From Megaleporinus macrocephalus (lineage: Eukaryota; Chordata; Actinopteri; Characiformes; Anostomidae), in contig CM038711.1 in assembly GCA_021613375.1 (NCBI GenBank), forward strand, positions 15,462,576 to 15,526,575: a stretch of 64,000 nucleotides of DNA, given 5' to 3'. The notes beneath the pieces are model-generated. The model saw only the letters and a program-made list of their open reading frames with translations. It ran no database searches and was not told where the DNA came from. The position numbers and the translations under genes were made by a program. This document shows, in pieces, positions 22,289 to 34,370 of this stretch (position 1 is its first letter; every line of letters begins with the position of its first letter).

Positions 22289-22510
22289 GAATGATCGATC
22301 GCCAGCACACAGCAAGCTTTTACGGCATGGGGCTTGCCATACGCCGGGAGCCCTTCGGCTCGGGCGTCCTGGCTGGCGTCATTGGGGGGTACTCTGAGCA
22401 GCCATGGGGGTGAGAGGGGGTGCTCGTTCAGCAAGCTCCAGTGGGATGTCGCCGATTAGCGCTAGCTCCTGGTACGACGTAGCCTTGATCCCCCCGCCTG
22501 TGCTTTGCTC
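22289..22510 (+). mobile_element. Scrap of gypsy internal sequence after the LTR
   Basis: Directly after the LTR the sequence reads GAATGATCGATCGCCAGCAC, the type of leader that follows the 5' LTR in fish gypsy elements. It goes on as an unusually GC-rich stretch (GGGAGCCCTTCGGCTCGGGC) up to about 22510, then returns to AT-rich DNA. No gag motif is readable and no second LTR is seen nearby, so the rest of the element is deleted. Confidence 0.5.
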
Positions 22511-24070
22511 CTGAGGTTCAGCCTTTTTTATTTTGATCTTTTAAAACTGTAAAAGGTGAATAGAAACAGTAATCTTCCCAACAGTAAGATCCCCAAAGGG
22601 GTCTGACTAAGTTTTGCTTTGTGCCTGCTGAGTGTCAGAGGACATTTGTTTTGCCAATAAAAAGGACCTTCCTCCATGTGGTGTTTATTGACTAAATCCC
22701 TTTTCATGATCATGTTTGGGTCTTGCTGCAAAGGTAGCTAAAGTAACTGTAGACTTGTAATTGCATGTCACTTTACTACAAGGTGTATTATAAGTTCTTA
22801 AAAATACTATGAGTCGCTTACGAATGTTTCTTTGCTTGTCCTTTCACTATATAGACAATTAATTATTCATAAATATACTACAAGTCATCATTCAACTTAA
22901 TGTCTGGAACGTGCCATATCACTCATTGATTTCGTATAGATGGCTGACAATCACATGAATGTAAGTAGACTACATTGCGTAGTGTATTTCAGGTTAATGT
23001 GGCTTTCATCACTTTTCAAATAAAGTGATAATCTGGAAGTACTAAGAGTTATCATTATTTACTGGATGGATTGCAGCTGTAATTTGATAATACTTTGAGG
23101 TAATGCAGATAAAGTATATAAACCCAAACCCAGAATGAATCAGTCCCTAGGATAATGGTGCATATTACATTTAACTTCCAAAGGTGTCAATTAAGCTGGA
23201 CACTTAACTTAAATAATACACCGCATATTGATACATTTACTTCAACAATATATTGCTGAATAGACTTCTGAATTAACCCTCTGGCACAATACATTTTTAA
23301 AGAACACAGAAAACAGAAAGAACAGCAAAGCGTAAAATACAAATGGTAAAAAAAAAAGGTTTAAAATCTAAGCAAGCCAAAGGGTAAGGCCAGGTAAGTG
23401 TTACTTTGGTGCTTATTGTATGTTTTTGGCAAATAAAAATGAGGACTTTTATTTTGAATATCTAATTCTCAGTAAAATGACCTAGTAGTCCATATTAATG
23501 GCATGTCAAATATGTATATTTTATGAATGTGTATTTAAACATTCATGAACATGTTATGAAGTGTTTATGTAGGTTACGAATGTGTTATGTTGACAAGCTT
23601 CAAAGAAAGTGTTACTATAAAATTACTTTATTCCTTTTTATTTTGTTTTTTGCCCATTAGCATAGGTAGCTGGAAACATACTTTGAACCTGAGAGTATAT
23701 TCATTACTATAATGTTTTACAAATAGTTTGTAATAAAAATAATTTTTGCACATATGTGTATTGACATACAACTTAATGTTCACACAGACATTTTAATCTT
23801 AATCAGTTTAGTATCTCATTGAATCACCACTTTTTTATTGTTTCAAAATAAGTAGTGCAATACATTACATAAAGAAGTTAATTTCATTGCTTCTATTCGA
23901 TTGCTATACCAGAAATGTAGAGCCTGAGCATAAGTGATTTGAACCATCATAATAAATCATGAATTAATTAAAAGCCCCAACCAGGACTTACTCTGGTGTG
24001 CAGGCTAGGGTGCAGTTCATTTGAAATACAGCAACTTTAAGCAATACACAATATTCCTCTGTGTTTGTCC
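22511..24070. other. Non-coding AT-rich DNA, no gene seen
   Basis: 23500-23625 has repeated TTATGAATGTG / CATTCATGAAC phrases ending in AAAGTGTTACTATAAA, similar to ends of a fish MITE class; the partner end was not found. Nothing else is recognised. Confidence 0.4.
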
Positions 24071-24074
24071 CAAG

Positions 24075-24590
24075 CCCCCCTGCCGCACTGCTTCCAGATT
24101 GGAGCTTCAAAAATCAAAAGTTTTCTGATTGCGTTTTTCTGTGAACAGTACAGTGCACTTTAAACACAGCAGCAGAAGCAATTACATAGAAGCACATTAG
24201 ATCTCAACATTCCACTCCGACATCTCTCTACGACTCGCACTAGCAGCTGACCAGCCATATATTAATCAAACCATATCAAGCACACCGCTTCATTTTACCA
24301 TTCCATTACGCCTAGGGCTTTATGCAGGCAGTTTTATTTTCAGCAGTGATAGGCTGTCACGCAGAGCACGGCTAAAAGAATGTGTGCACAGTGCTCCATC
24401 ACAGCTCCAATGTTCTGCCTGCAATCAGTCAAACTGTATTAACAACCTCGAATGGATCGACATGATAACTGTAATAAAAGGCAGAAGTGAAATTCAATCG
24501 AAGCCTTCCATGGTGGGGCGCTGAGAAAATACAGATCCGGTCACATGGAGCTGTGTGCAGTGAATCACAAAGGTAGAGCATGTGCATAGA
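24075..24590. other. Candidate conserved noncoding element
   Basis: Repeat-free and of higher complexity than its flanks (CCCCTGCCGCACTGCTTCCA, CCATATATTAATCAAACC, AGGCAGAAGTGAAATTCAAT). No coding potential. The phrase GGCAGAAGTGAAAT recurs at 52757 in another candidate block. Weak inference only. Confidence 0.3.
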
Positions 24591-25125
24591 CATAGGCTTG
24601 TACTTCTTAAAAAAAATAAATTATCAGGACTGTCTGCTGTATTTTTCCATAACCGCATAACCTCAAGCATAACCTTTTTAGGCTGAAGAAGCCTTAATCT
24701 ATAAGGTGCAGTAAGTGATTATAGAGAAGGACTGCTAAAATTTCTAACTCAGCGGCAAAACAAATACACTTTTCCTTTTAGTTCTCCTTTCATTCTCCCA
24801 GACAAACTCATAAATGTGCATTCGGCCAGCAAACTTGTTTGTGTTAGATCTGCTTGCCCATGAAAACCCTTCACAAAACACTTTGTCTGTTGTATGAACA
24901 AGTACCATAATATAATTTCACAGCAAGCAATGTAACTAATTGTGGGGTACACAAAAAACTGTTGATACAGTTACTGCTGTGAAGTCAATCAGTTACTCTA
25001 ACATGCATTAGCAAACGGGACAAAACAATACTGATCTATTGGTTCTGTGAAACAACACAAATATATTAATGTCAAGTAGAATCAGAGCAACCTGTGCATC
25101 CCCTTTCATTACTTTTAACTGTATG
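24591..25125. other. Non-coding DNA, no gene seen
   Basis: Nothing recognised. A 67-codon minus-strand open frame has no domain. Confidence 0.4.
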
Positions 25126-25127
25126 GA

Positions 25128-25240
25128 GTTTCATTTTCACCAGCTTTTCTGTTCCACCCTAAATGGTCTACCGGTCCAGCCTCTTGTCCAAACTTTCCCA
25201 TTCTACATTAAATGGTGCAGCAGTTACAATCAGATCGGAG
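25128..25240. mobile_element. Short MITE of the TTCCACCTTAAATGG family (copy 1)
   Basis: Two direct-orientation versions of the terminal phrase occur here: CTTTTCTGTTCCACCCTAAA then TGG (25144 on), and CCCATTCTACATTAAATGGT then GCAGCAG (25197 on). The inverted partner end is not clear, so this copy is rearranged. Better copies lie at 26299 and 28640. Confidence 0.55.
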
Positions 25241-25529
25241 GATGTGAGCAGTGTAAAGTGCGAGTGACATGATTTTATATGGAGTATGGAGCGACTTTTC
25301 AAAGCATCAGAGCGTCAGTCTCCTCTTTTTTTCACTCTACCTCTATGTGACGTGGGTGATGTAGTACTGATAGGTACAGCTCACATACAACGATATTGCC
25401 TGCACTGCAAAACTGTTTAACAGACAAAAATCTGCCATCTTGAACCTAACGTTCATTGGTTCTCCCATTCGGCATGTAAGTAAATCAGACACACCTACCT
25501 TGTCGACCTTATAGGCCAGCATATCTGGT

Positions 25530-26165
25530 CCAGCAAATATATGTAAACATTTGGACACCACAATAAGTCAGTAATTAAGTCCGTAACGCCCTCTTTGGCA
25601 GATAGCATGGGTTCCTTTTTGTGGCCAGCTACTTACTATTATTGTTTTTTCCACTCTCATCTCCTTTGCAGAAACCTACTAGTTCTCCAGTATTCATGGG
25701 CCATCTGTTATGGACATCTTCATCTACCCACAGAATTTGTTCAAGTCAGAGAAGTGTGAGCGCCATTCCAAATGCTTCAGCTTGTGCTTCTTTAAGTAGT
25801 TCTTAGGGGAATTGTGTTTTGGATCATTTTTCAGATCTTTGTAGAAGCCAGGATCTTTTTCAAGATTCAGTTTCTTGACTGGCAGTATTATACTTGGTTC
25901 CAGAATAGGTTGTTTGCAAATGATGCCACGTCATTGCGTTGCTATGGTGTGAACTGCAGATGGAGAGAAAGCTTCCACCTAGGGAGCTGTATTACAAGCT
26001 CTAAAATGCTTATGGTTTGCGTAATTTCTGGTTGCTTAATATCAGTTTCAGCGAGAAATCACAAAGAGCTTTTATCAGGTACTAAAGGTGGTTGTTCATA
26101 AGGGAGAAAAGTGCAAGACATTGATCAAAAATACTGACAAAAATGGCTTGCGAACTTTTGTCTGA
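25530..26165 (-). mobile_element. Decayed Tc1-like relic
   Basis: Begins near ATTTGGACACCAC and shows AACGCCCTCTTTGGCAGATA, GTGGCCAGCTACTTAC, TCCTTTGCAGAAACC, GGGCCATCTGTTATGGA and GTGTTTTGGATCATTTTTCA in the order found in reverse-read fish Tc1-like elements. The right side ends GGCTTGCGAACTTTTGTCTG, like the opposite terminus. The transposase frame on the minus strand is not intact. Confidence 0.5.
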
Positions 26166-26298
26166 GCTTAGGGTGAGGCTGAATGCAGCTTCCTGTTCAA
26201 GTTTTTGTAGCTGTTGTTTTAAATCAATCATCAGTGCACACTGACAGCAACAGTTCACAATACAGTTCTCACTCTTACCAACCGCACAAGGGTTAAGT

Positions 26299-26411
26299 AA
26301 GCTTTTTATTCACCAGTAATCCCATTCCAACTTAAATGACCCAGCTGGTATAGTCTTGTAGCTGCTGCACCATTTAAGGTGGAGTGAGAAAGCTAGCAAA
26401 TAAAAAGTTGA
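26299..26411. mobile_element. Short MITE of the TTCCACCTTAAATGG family (copy 2)
   Basis: Left end AAGCTTTTTATTCACCAG followed by CATTCCAACTTAAATGAC. The right end has GCTGCACCATTTAAGGTGGA, then GCTAGCAAATAAAAAGTT, the inverted counterpart. Total about 113 bases with essentially no internal sequence, so it is close to a bare inverted repeat. Confidence 0.7.
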
Positions 26412-27230
26412 CTTGATCATGCTATTGGTAGGAGCGAGTATTGTATTGTGGTTGCTGTGATTGTGCTATTGTGACAGATAACAGCTACTAGGAGCTCAAA
26501 CAGAAAGCAGCACTCAGCCTTGTCCTGACCCCGTATAAAGGATCTGCTAACAAGTTGTATGTCTCAATACTTTTGTATGTTTTTGTTAATTTTCTTGGTT
26601 GTTCTTAAAGCGACTGCCTTGATAGCAGCGACTCCTTCAGGTCAGTTAAAATGTCTACCATTCATAATATTAAGATCACATCTAACATGTTATGATTTTC
26701 CATTTGTACGTTTCTATTTGTCACGTTTCTAAATTAGTACAATACAGGCACCTCACCTCCAATTTGAATTCTAGTATTACTTACTGAACCTATTTGTTAA
26801 TATTTAAAGGATCACATTTTTCCCATCTATCCATGAACGGTTTTCTTTGTGATGGATCTCCTATGCATTGTAAGAGATCCACCTCCTCAAAAGACCAGGT
26901 TAAATCACTCCACATAACTGTGAATGGGCAGGGCTGAACTTCTGTAGGCTGGATAGAAAGATATATGGATAGCTCTTGGTTTTCTATCTAAACTTAAAGC
27001 ACAGATTGGAAATGTTACATTAGTAGGAATATACTCATTTAGTAGGAATATACTCCCATGAGCAAGCTGACTTCAGTCGATATTTCTGCAACATGATACA
27101 TAAACTGATACAAAATTTGAAATACTTCAGACTTTACAGGGTGGCCTGCTGCAGTGGACGGACATAATTGCCCTGGATAAAAAAAATTACATAGTGTGAG
27201 TCATTTTTAAGTAGTATTTGAGATATATAT
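26412..27230. other. Non-coding DNA, no gene seen
   Basis: AT-rich, nothing recognised. Confidence 0.4.
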
Positions 27231-27234
27231 GTAT

Positions 27235-27595
27235 CTTGTCCACTCACTGGCCTGCCTACCTATATAAATAAAGGTTGAAATTGCAAACTGTAGCCCATCA
27301 GTTTATGTGCAGTTCATCAGCCCCCTACACCTTGTTTATCATTGGTCAATTTCTGATCACAGGACCCCTGTTGAGCAGGTATATTTTGGTTGGTGGATCA
27401 TTGTCACAGTGGTGGCACTGATATGGTAGTGGTGTGGTAGTGTATGTGGTACAGGGGTGTTGGTTAGGAGCGGTCCACCACCTACCGTCCTGTCATTGTG
27501 GTTAAACTGACCATAATGAAGTGCTTCAGAATGGTTAACACAACACAGTCTCTAACTGTATGCCAGCGAGGTGGAACTCATTGGAAAGTGTTTAG
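27235..27595 (+). mobile_element. Fold-back MITE fragment (copy D, left arm)
   Basis: Shows GTAGCCCATCAGTTTATG, then ACAGGACCCCTGTTGAGCAG, GTTGGTGGATCATTGTCACA and GGTAGTGGTGTGGTAGTGTA, the left-arm order of copy C. A scrap of right arm may follow (CAGTCTCTAACTGTA). More diverged than copies B and C. Confidence 0.6.
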
Positions 27596-27772
27596 AATAA
27601 AATGGTTGAGGATCCCTGGCAGTTTTTAAAGGTTTGGCTCAAGCTGTTCAATTGAACAACATTATTGTAGTGAACATTAGAGTGAGGACATCATGCTATT
27701 TTAAGCTCTCAGTTATCAAGGTTCCAGGGTAAACCAAGTCAATATTAATTTATCATGGAATGTGCAAACCCC

Positions 27773-27821
<49 letters not shown>

Positions 27822-27860
27822 ACCTTTCCTTCTTTCTCTTTTTTTCTTTTTTTCTTTTAG
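27773..27860 (+). repeat. (CT)n microsatellite with T/C-rich extension
   Basis: CTCTCTGT then about 20 CT units, trailing into TTTC-rich sequence. The Leu/Ser-rich open frame across it is an artefact. Confidence 0.95.
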
Positions 27861-28635
27861 GCAAAAAGATTAATATGTGCCCACTCTCTTTCTGCAAAAT
27901 TTACCCAATGTGTCTGACGCAAAGCTGCCTCTTTGTCTTTTACAGTTTGCCTTCCATTCTTAGAGCACGAGAGAAAGAGAGAGATCTGAACACAGTGAGC
28001 TAGTCAGAACCGTTTCTATGGGAACATGGATTTAGCAGCCTGAGACAACTTTGTTTTTTGGAAATTAAATCGGGAACCACACGAGGCAAACAACTAGGTT
28101 GCTGTGAAAACAGGAAAATGTTTAGCATATAAAGTAGCAGCTTTGTCTTAGCACTATTTGGAGAATAAGCATAAGGCTAATGCACAGAGGTATACTGCCC
28201 CTATTTGAATGGTGGCAAGCTGTGAATTTGTGCTGAGGGCTGATATCTCTGCTTGACTGTGTACAGAAAATGGCATAGGCTGACCTAAATGAATATTGAA
28301 CGGAACGCTGCTCCCAAAAGGAACTCTGGGCAAAGAGATTTGTCTAAACGACTGAATTATAATGATATTAAGCAAAAACAATAAAAACTGTCTGTTTACC
28401 TTTTAGAATTTGCAAATGTAACGTGGCCTGTATTATGCACGGAACATCGCGAACCATAAATAAACCAATTTTTAGTATTTAAAAGGTGCATTTTACTATG
28501 TTGGTGGCAGGAGATATTATAGTGAACCTAGTGTCTAAGTGTTACCTTAAATTCTGACAAAATTCCTTATGTTCTTGATATTTTGACTTTGAGTGTCTTG
28601 AAATAATTGCTGTACATTCTTTTTTCAAAGAGTAG
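27861..28635. other. Non-coding DNA, no gene seen
   Basis: Nothing recognised beyond short open frames without domains. Confidence 0.4.
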
Positions 28636-28639
28636 TAAC

Positions 28640-28772
28640 TTTTCGTATTTTTCTGTTCCACCTTAAATGGCACTGCAGTTAACAGCAGTTGCCTGATACC
28701 AGCATGTAACGGCTGCACTATTTAAGGTGGAACATGAAAATTCAAACAAGAGGCTGGCGAATAAGAAGCTGA
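28640..28772. mobile_element. Short MITE of the TTCCACCTTAAATGG family (copy 3)
   Basis: Left end TTTTTCTGTTCCACCTTAAA then TGGCACTGCAGTTAAC. Right end GTAACGGCTGCACTATTTAA then GGTGGAACATGAAAA, and GGCTGGCGAATAAGAAGCTG. Arms are clear inverted complements, with a loop of about 30 bases. Confidence 0.75.
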
Positions 28773-29909
28773 TTTCAGCTGTGTGTCAGCCATGACGTGG
28801 TAAGCACACATAAACATGTCTTTGCCAACTGTAGCTGTGATTTTGCTATAAAAAACTTTATCCACTCAGATGTAGCCAATAACAGAGCAGTTCCGGTGCT
28901 AAGGTCTTAGCTTTCACATACTGCTAGTGGTTTCAGCACCTACAACAAAAAAACGTTCCTTTGAAGCTATATAAGTTTATTATCATTATAATGAGTCCCC
29001 ACTTGACAAAGAAATGGGAGCTAAATCTAATTGGTTTATTGAACTTAATGTTTTCTTATCTAGGCAGCCCACAAGAAATCTTATTTCACAGTTTGTAGGT
29101 TGCTCCAAACAAAAAAAGTATATTTAACTAACCTATACTATGGTATGAAGATGAAGGCCTTCTTTAATGCGTGAATTTACCAGAAAATAATGTGTTAATT
29201 ATGCATTTTGCTGTTGCAAAAAAAAGCATACACTCAGTGCTCTGGAATATTTACTTTCTTATGCAGGTCATCTGTGCGGTGCTAGTAGCTCCATTCATCA
29301 TGTTTACCTGTGACTTGTTAATCTAGCTTTAGAGGTTGCTTGTGTATTTACCTTTGTTAGGTATTGTGTGTTGTTTTATATGTTTCTTGCCTTTGTCCTA
29401 TTGTCATGAGAAATATAATTCTTTACACTATAAGCATGATGGATTTATAATGTGGATGCCCTCTAATGTGGTGAAGTATTCACACTTTAACACTGATTAA
29501 ATACTCATTCTTTATAATGTATGCCCAATGTTTGTTCCCTCTAAAGTAAAGAAATTTGTTCCTTTCAGTTTTGGCAAAGATTTTGAATGTTTTTATTTAG
29601 GACATAACTTTAAACAAACATTATAACAATATCAATATCTGAAAACATTTCCTCATTGCTGCACCTCCGTGTTTAACAGCTTACAAGACACAAGGTATGA
29701 AAATGCATGAGGGGATCTCACTCAGAACACTATGCAAAACCATGTGTAAACATTTCATTTGCGATACAGACAATATATACAGCACTCAGAATCCAGTATG
29801 CACATATGTTATATTACAAGAATATAAAACTAAGAATATTGTTTTCAAGGACAAATAGTTTTCAATTCCTACTTTTGCATATGGTTTGTGGAGATATCCA
29901 CTCTAGACT
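28773..29909. other. Non-coding AT-rich DNA, no gene seen
   Basis: Nothing recognised before the solo LTR. Confidence 0.4.
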
Positions 29910-30209
29910 CTAAGTGTCACGCCTGCTAGTCCACGTGGTCTTTGTTTACCTTTTGTCATGTGTTCCATGCCTCCGCCCTCCACCTGTGTCGCGTTCTGTT
30001 CACAAGCTGTTTCCGTTTCCCTCTCGTTATCCTGTGTATTTAGCCTTCCTGTTTGCCCCATGCCCTTGTCACTCATTGTTAATCGTGTTGTGGTGTATTC
30101 TGTGGGTATCTCTGTCCGTTTGTCTCATCATTAAATCCGTGTTTGAACTAAAGTTCGCGAGTGTGTCCGCAACTGCCTTTCCCTGCTCCTTCTGCACCGT
30201 GACACTAAG
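29910..30209 (+). mobile_element. Ty3/gypsy-type solo LTR with CTAAG target duplication
   Basis: The 290-bp LTR (29915-30204) starts TGTCACGCCTGC and ends CTGCACCGTGACA, with TG...CA ends. It is flanked by perfect direct repeats CTAAG at 29910-29914 and 30205-30209. A CATTAAATCCGTGTTTG stretch near 30128 would hold the polyadenylation region. No internal retroelement sequence remains, as expected after LTR-LTR recombination. The 121-codon open frame overlapping it starts in the target site and is not a gene. Confidence 0.88.
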
Positions 30210-32015
30210 CTGCTTGACATATGCTACCACCGCCTACTGGCAGAGAAAAATAGCTATAATTGTATGCAATTATGAGTAGCGTGTACAATGGTAATTAAAT
30301 AGCCCATATTCTGTGGGGAAAACTAAATAACACAATAATGAACATTTGTGTTGCCATATAAGCTTTGAATAACAATTTGAATACAGAGAACACATGTCAT
30401 ATATTTATTAAAAAGAATACAATGAAATCAATGATGGGGCTAGTGCTAAAGATGGAGTCACGTGCAATGGGCTGTTTGTGTAAATACTAAGGACATAAGG
30501 ACAACATTTTTGTCAAAAACTCATTATCTGCCATATGCTGGGGACAAAATCAATAGTTCACCATAGCCAGAAGTAAACATCTGATCATCATTGGTGAGCT
30601 GTGCAATTTAAAATTAAAACTATGATGGAAACGTTAAAGAAAGTAATGACAATAAACCATGTTACACGTTAGCACAGGCATTATTAGCATGACTAATTCA
30701 AAAACATAAATAATATCAGAAAAAAAAACCATTTGGTATCCATGCACTTCTGCAAGTCACCCTGTAAAGTGTTTTTTATCAGATCTGGCTCATTGATTAA
30801 GTCTCAATTTGGGTCAAAAAAGTCAATTCAATTTGAAATCAACATTATGCTGATGAAGATTTGGTAACAATAGTAAATAATTTACTTACATTCTCGGGAG
30901 GGCTCGTGGATCACCGAGATAGTGAGTTCAGTTTTCTTTAAATACTTCTCCAATGCATTCACATTCATCAGATTCATCCTCTTGGGAAAGGAGTCAGAAG
31001 CACAACCAATGCTTTAAACTTTAAAGGGGACTTATTATGCCTATATACATGTTTAAATTGTAGTTTTTAGGATCTACTTAAATAGATTTACATGCTTCGA
31101 TTATCCAGAAGCACAATATTTTCCAATGCTGTACATTTCTATTCATCCTCTGTCTGAAAGTAAAGTATGTTTTTATTCTCTCCTGTAAAGTTGCAATTTT
31201 GGAAATACTTGTTTTTCACAGGAGAGTGACGATTTGCTTAATTGCCATATGATTTTGCTGCAGCCAAAGAGTTGAGTGTAGCTTCTGGGCTAAAAGTCAA
31301 ACCCTCCTTATCAAGCGAGAAACATTACATAACCACCTGAATCAGTGCACCTATGTTTGACAAAAAAGCAAAAAACGGGATCGACTTTCAGCTCCAGCGC
31401 CTAAAACCCACAAGAAGCTGAAAAGCATCTTTTATACTGCTCTGAAAACAGCCTGAATCAGCTACAGGGATGCTCCGCAGAGCTCTTGAGATGCAGCCTA
31501 CCAGAGAATGCCGCTTTCTGACAGTGGTGGGTGCTGGAGGGCCACAGGGATTTTTTTTTAACCTTTTCTTCTCCAGGCTCAAAAAAGAAGTGTTGAAAAT
31601 GATCAGGTCCTCGCTGTAGAGGAAGCTTTTGGCGTGCTTTCAAAACTTTGCACCGCTGAAGCTTTCCTTGTACCCAAACGCAGCTGTTTTGTTTGTTGTG
31701 ATACGCACACGGTTATATAAAAAAAAGGTTTGAAATGAAAGAGCTAAGCTGTACGCGCGATGCACAGGTTGCACGCGCTGGAGATGGGGGAGTTTTGTCG
31801 GTCGATTGAAGTCTAAGCAGCCAATCTTTCACTCTGTGCTGAGGCTGCACACTGCTGCCAGCTGTTCGCAAGCACACCCGAGAGTCAAACCTAGATCTTT
31901 TAGACTTTCTACAAAAAAAAGATTCAGTGAGGCTGTAAATAATCAGTCAGTAAATGAGAGTTTGCACTGTATTGCTTTTTACTTTAGGATTTTGATCATT
32001 ATTGTACTGATGCCC
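30210..32015. other. Non-coding DNA, no gene seen
   Basis: The phrase TTAAAGGGGACTTATTATGC at 31020 looks like the end of a widespread fish repeat, but the other end was not found. The rest, including GC-richer 31380-31900, shows overlapping short open frames without domains. Confidence 0.4.
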
Positions 32016-32110
32016 AGTGGCGTGCACAGACTTTGGTGAGGGCAGAGACTGTGGGGACATATTGTGGGGTGCACTGGATGAGTTTTTTTAAAAATTGGAA
32101 TAAAAATTGG
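32016..32110 (+). mobile_element. Possible DNA-transposon terminus (CAGTGGCGTGCACAG)
   Basis: CCAGTGGCGTGCACAGACTT is a typical outer end of fish hAT-type elements. Only the first 90 or so bases look element-like before AT-rich DNA and a TTTA run. Confidence 0.35.
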
Positions 32111-32146
32111 AATATGTTTTTTGGAATATAAAAAAACTTTTATTTA

Positions 32147-32202
32147 TTTAGTAAGTTATTTTATTTATTTATTTATTTATTTATTTATCTATTTATTTAT
32201 TT
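32147..32202 (+). repeat. (TTTA)n microsatellite
   Basis: TTTATTTATT... tetranucleotide run with one C interruption. Confidence 0.95.
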
Positions 32203-33979
32203 GACTGCAGATATAAATATCACAAGAATAAAGATATGCAACTTGATCATTAACCAAAATTGAAGTCAAATGGAGCTTTAAAGCATTTCTCTGTCTAATC
32301 AGGGCTGTTTAAGTGTTTCATTGACTGTTACCATGGCAACATAAACAAGCATGTGGCAGCAGCTATATATATTTGGTGTTGCTTCTTTCTTTTTAAGCTT
32401 TCATTTTCCAGCAGGGGTCAGACTTTGATTCGATGTAAGATATTGGACTGGCACAACCATCTCAGCTTTGGTCCTGACATCAGAGGATACCTAGTCTGAA
32501 CCCCAGTGATGACAGCCATCCATTGCCAATAGTTTAAGAGAGCCTGTTTCTCCTCACTGTCTGGGTTGCCCCCCCTCCCATAACTAGCTAGTTAATGCAG
32601 GCATCTGTTAGCTAAGCAAATCAGATGCTGCTAAACGCACTGAGCTGCCTAAAGACTGTGTGAGTTTGGCCGGTCATCCAAACACTGTTGGCATAAAGCA
32701 AACTTTGGCTTTGTGATGATGATAATAGACGACACATCTTCTTACCTGTCTTTACATGCTGTAAAAACGTTTAAGAAAAAAAGGTAACCTGTGTGATGAT
32801 AGCAGTTAGCTAACCAGGAAAGCTTTGAGCAAATTTGGATATTGAACTTAAATTGCCACAAAGCAATTTTTGATAAACCTTCAAACCTTTTTAAGCCCAT
32901 GATCTTGAAATATGTAACAACCAAACTATTATTTTGTTATGACATTTCACCCTATATAACATACCTTATGGTCTTGTGTATTATGAAAATTAAAAACAGT
33001 CTGTTCAGCAGGCGTTGTTATATGATTGGAACTAAAGGCAGTAACCGTAGATATGAGAAACAGTAGCACTATGTGATCAAGATGATGATTTAAAGCATTT
33101 AATAACCATTTAATAAAATTACAGATACAATTTAGAGCTATTCAAAAAGGGCACAGGAACAGACTGTTAGCCCAACAATACAATTTATTCCAGGGATTAA
33201 AAGTTTCAGCACAGTTTGTGATTTGGCTGCTCAAGTACACTTCAGATAATTTCCAGGTTTAGTTCAAACCACAGCCTTTTTTATTTAACTCTGTTTCACA
33301 AAGAAAGGTAACACTTTAGTGTGGAGAGCATTACAATGTAATTGGAGGGCATTACATAGTAATCCTATAGCTGGCAATTAAAAGGCTGTTTTAACTCTTT
33401 ATTAACAGCTAGGCTGAATTAATATTTTCCAGTGCATATTTGTTTGTGCATCATACATCATAATTCTTAAAATGATTATGCCCTTATTAAATGTCATGAG
33501 GTCAAAAAATCTTAATTACTAGCTGTTACCCGGTCACTAGGTTGAGCACCTTTATTTGTGTATTAAATATCATAATCCTTTGTACATTATTTACTGATAC
33601 AACCAGCTAGTTTTGCTAAACATTGTAATGAGTTGCAATCCATCATGAGAACCTATACCCAATAAGCCAAACTAATTATTAGTATAGCTAGAGATATTCA
33701 CTTTAGAACACAGGGTAAATTTGACTTTACTAAGAGCCTATTGTATATATATATTTTTTAAAAGGCCTAATTGTGTGTGGCAACAGATGATAACTGTACA
33801 ACTGTGGGATGAAACTGTGTAGGAGTTATAAAGAAAGCAGCTAGTGATTATATGATCATCCAGTCACTAGTATACATCATTGTCCTGACATTGTATCAGT
33901 TGCAATAGAAAATAATGTGAAAGAATGTATTAAAATATACAGTACATATAAAACAAAAAGAAAAATGTGCACCTTCTCT
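32203..33979. other. Non-coding AT-rich DNA, no gene seen
   Basis: GGTAACACTTTAGTGTGG near 33307 resembles a MITE end. Otherwise nothing is recognised. Confidence 0.4.
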
Positions 33980-34370
33980 TTGCTCAGACAGCAAGGTGAT
34001 TGGCGGAAGTGACAGAGGAGGAAGCCACGCATGGGCGCGTTGGGGGAAATTGAATCCTGTCTTGCTTAATGCAACTGAAATGATGCGTCTCTTGCACTTC
34101 TGTATATGCCTGTTTATTCAGCAAGCTGCAATTCCACCCCTCCCTCCCCACCCTGACTCCTTTTCATTTATTACAGAGCTGAATTTGCCCACACTCTAAC
34201 ACTTACGCTCAGTCGAAGCGCTGCCAGTCGTGGCTCGCTCACGCCACAGATGAGATTCTGTCCCTGTCAAACAGATGGACACTTACACCCATTCCACAGA
34301 CAAGAAAATATGATGATACGAAATCCAGCCTTACATCTGCACCTCTAGTCAACATATCTGTATGTCCGTA
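33980..34370. other. Candidate conserved noncoding element
   Basis: A GC-richer, repeat-free block (GAAGCCACGCATGGGCGCGT, AGTCGAAGCGCTGCCAGTC, CGTGGCTCGCTCACGCC). The 67-codon open frame inside shows no domain. It could be a regulatory element; untested. Confidence 0.25.

Noticed and set aside
33307..33420. Possible MITE end GGTAACACTTTAGTGTGG (also 7679 and 23600)
   Set aside because: Only single ends with weak similarity; no element could be bounded.
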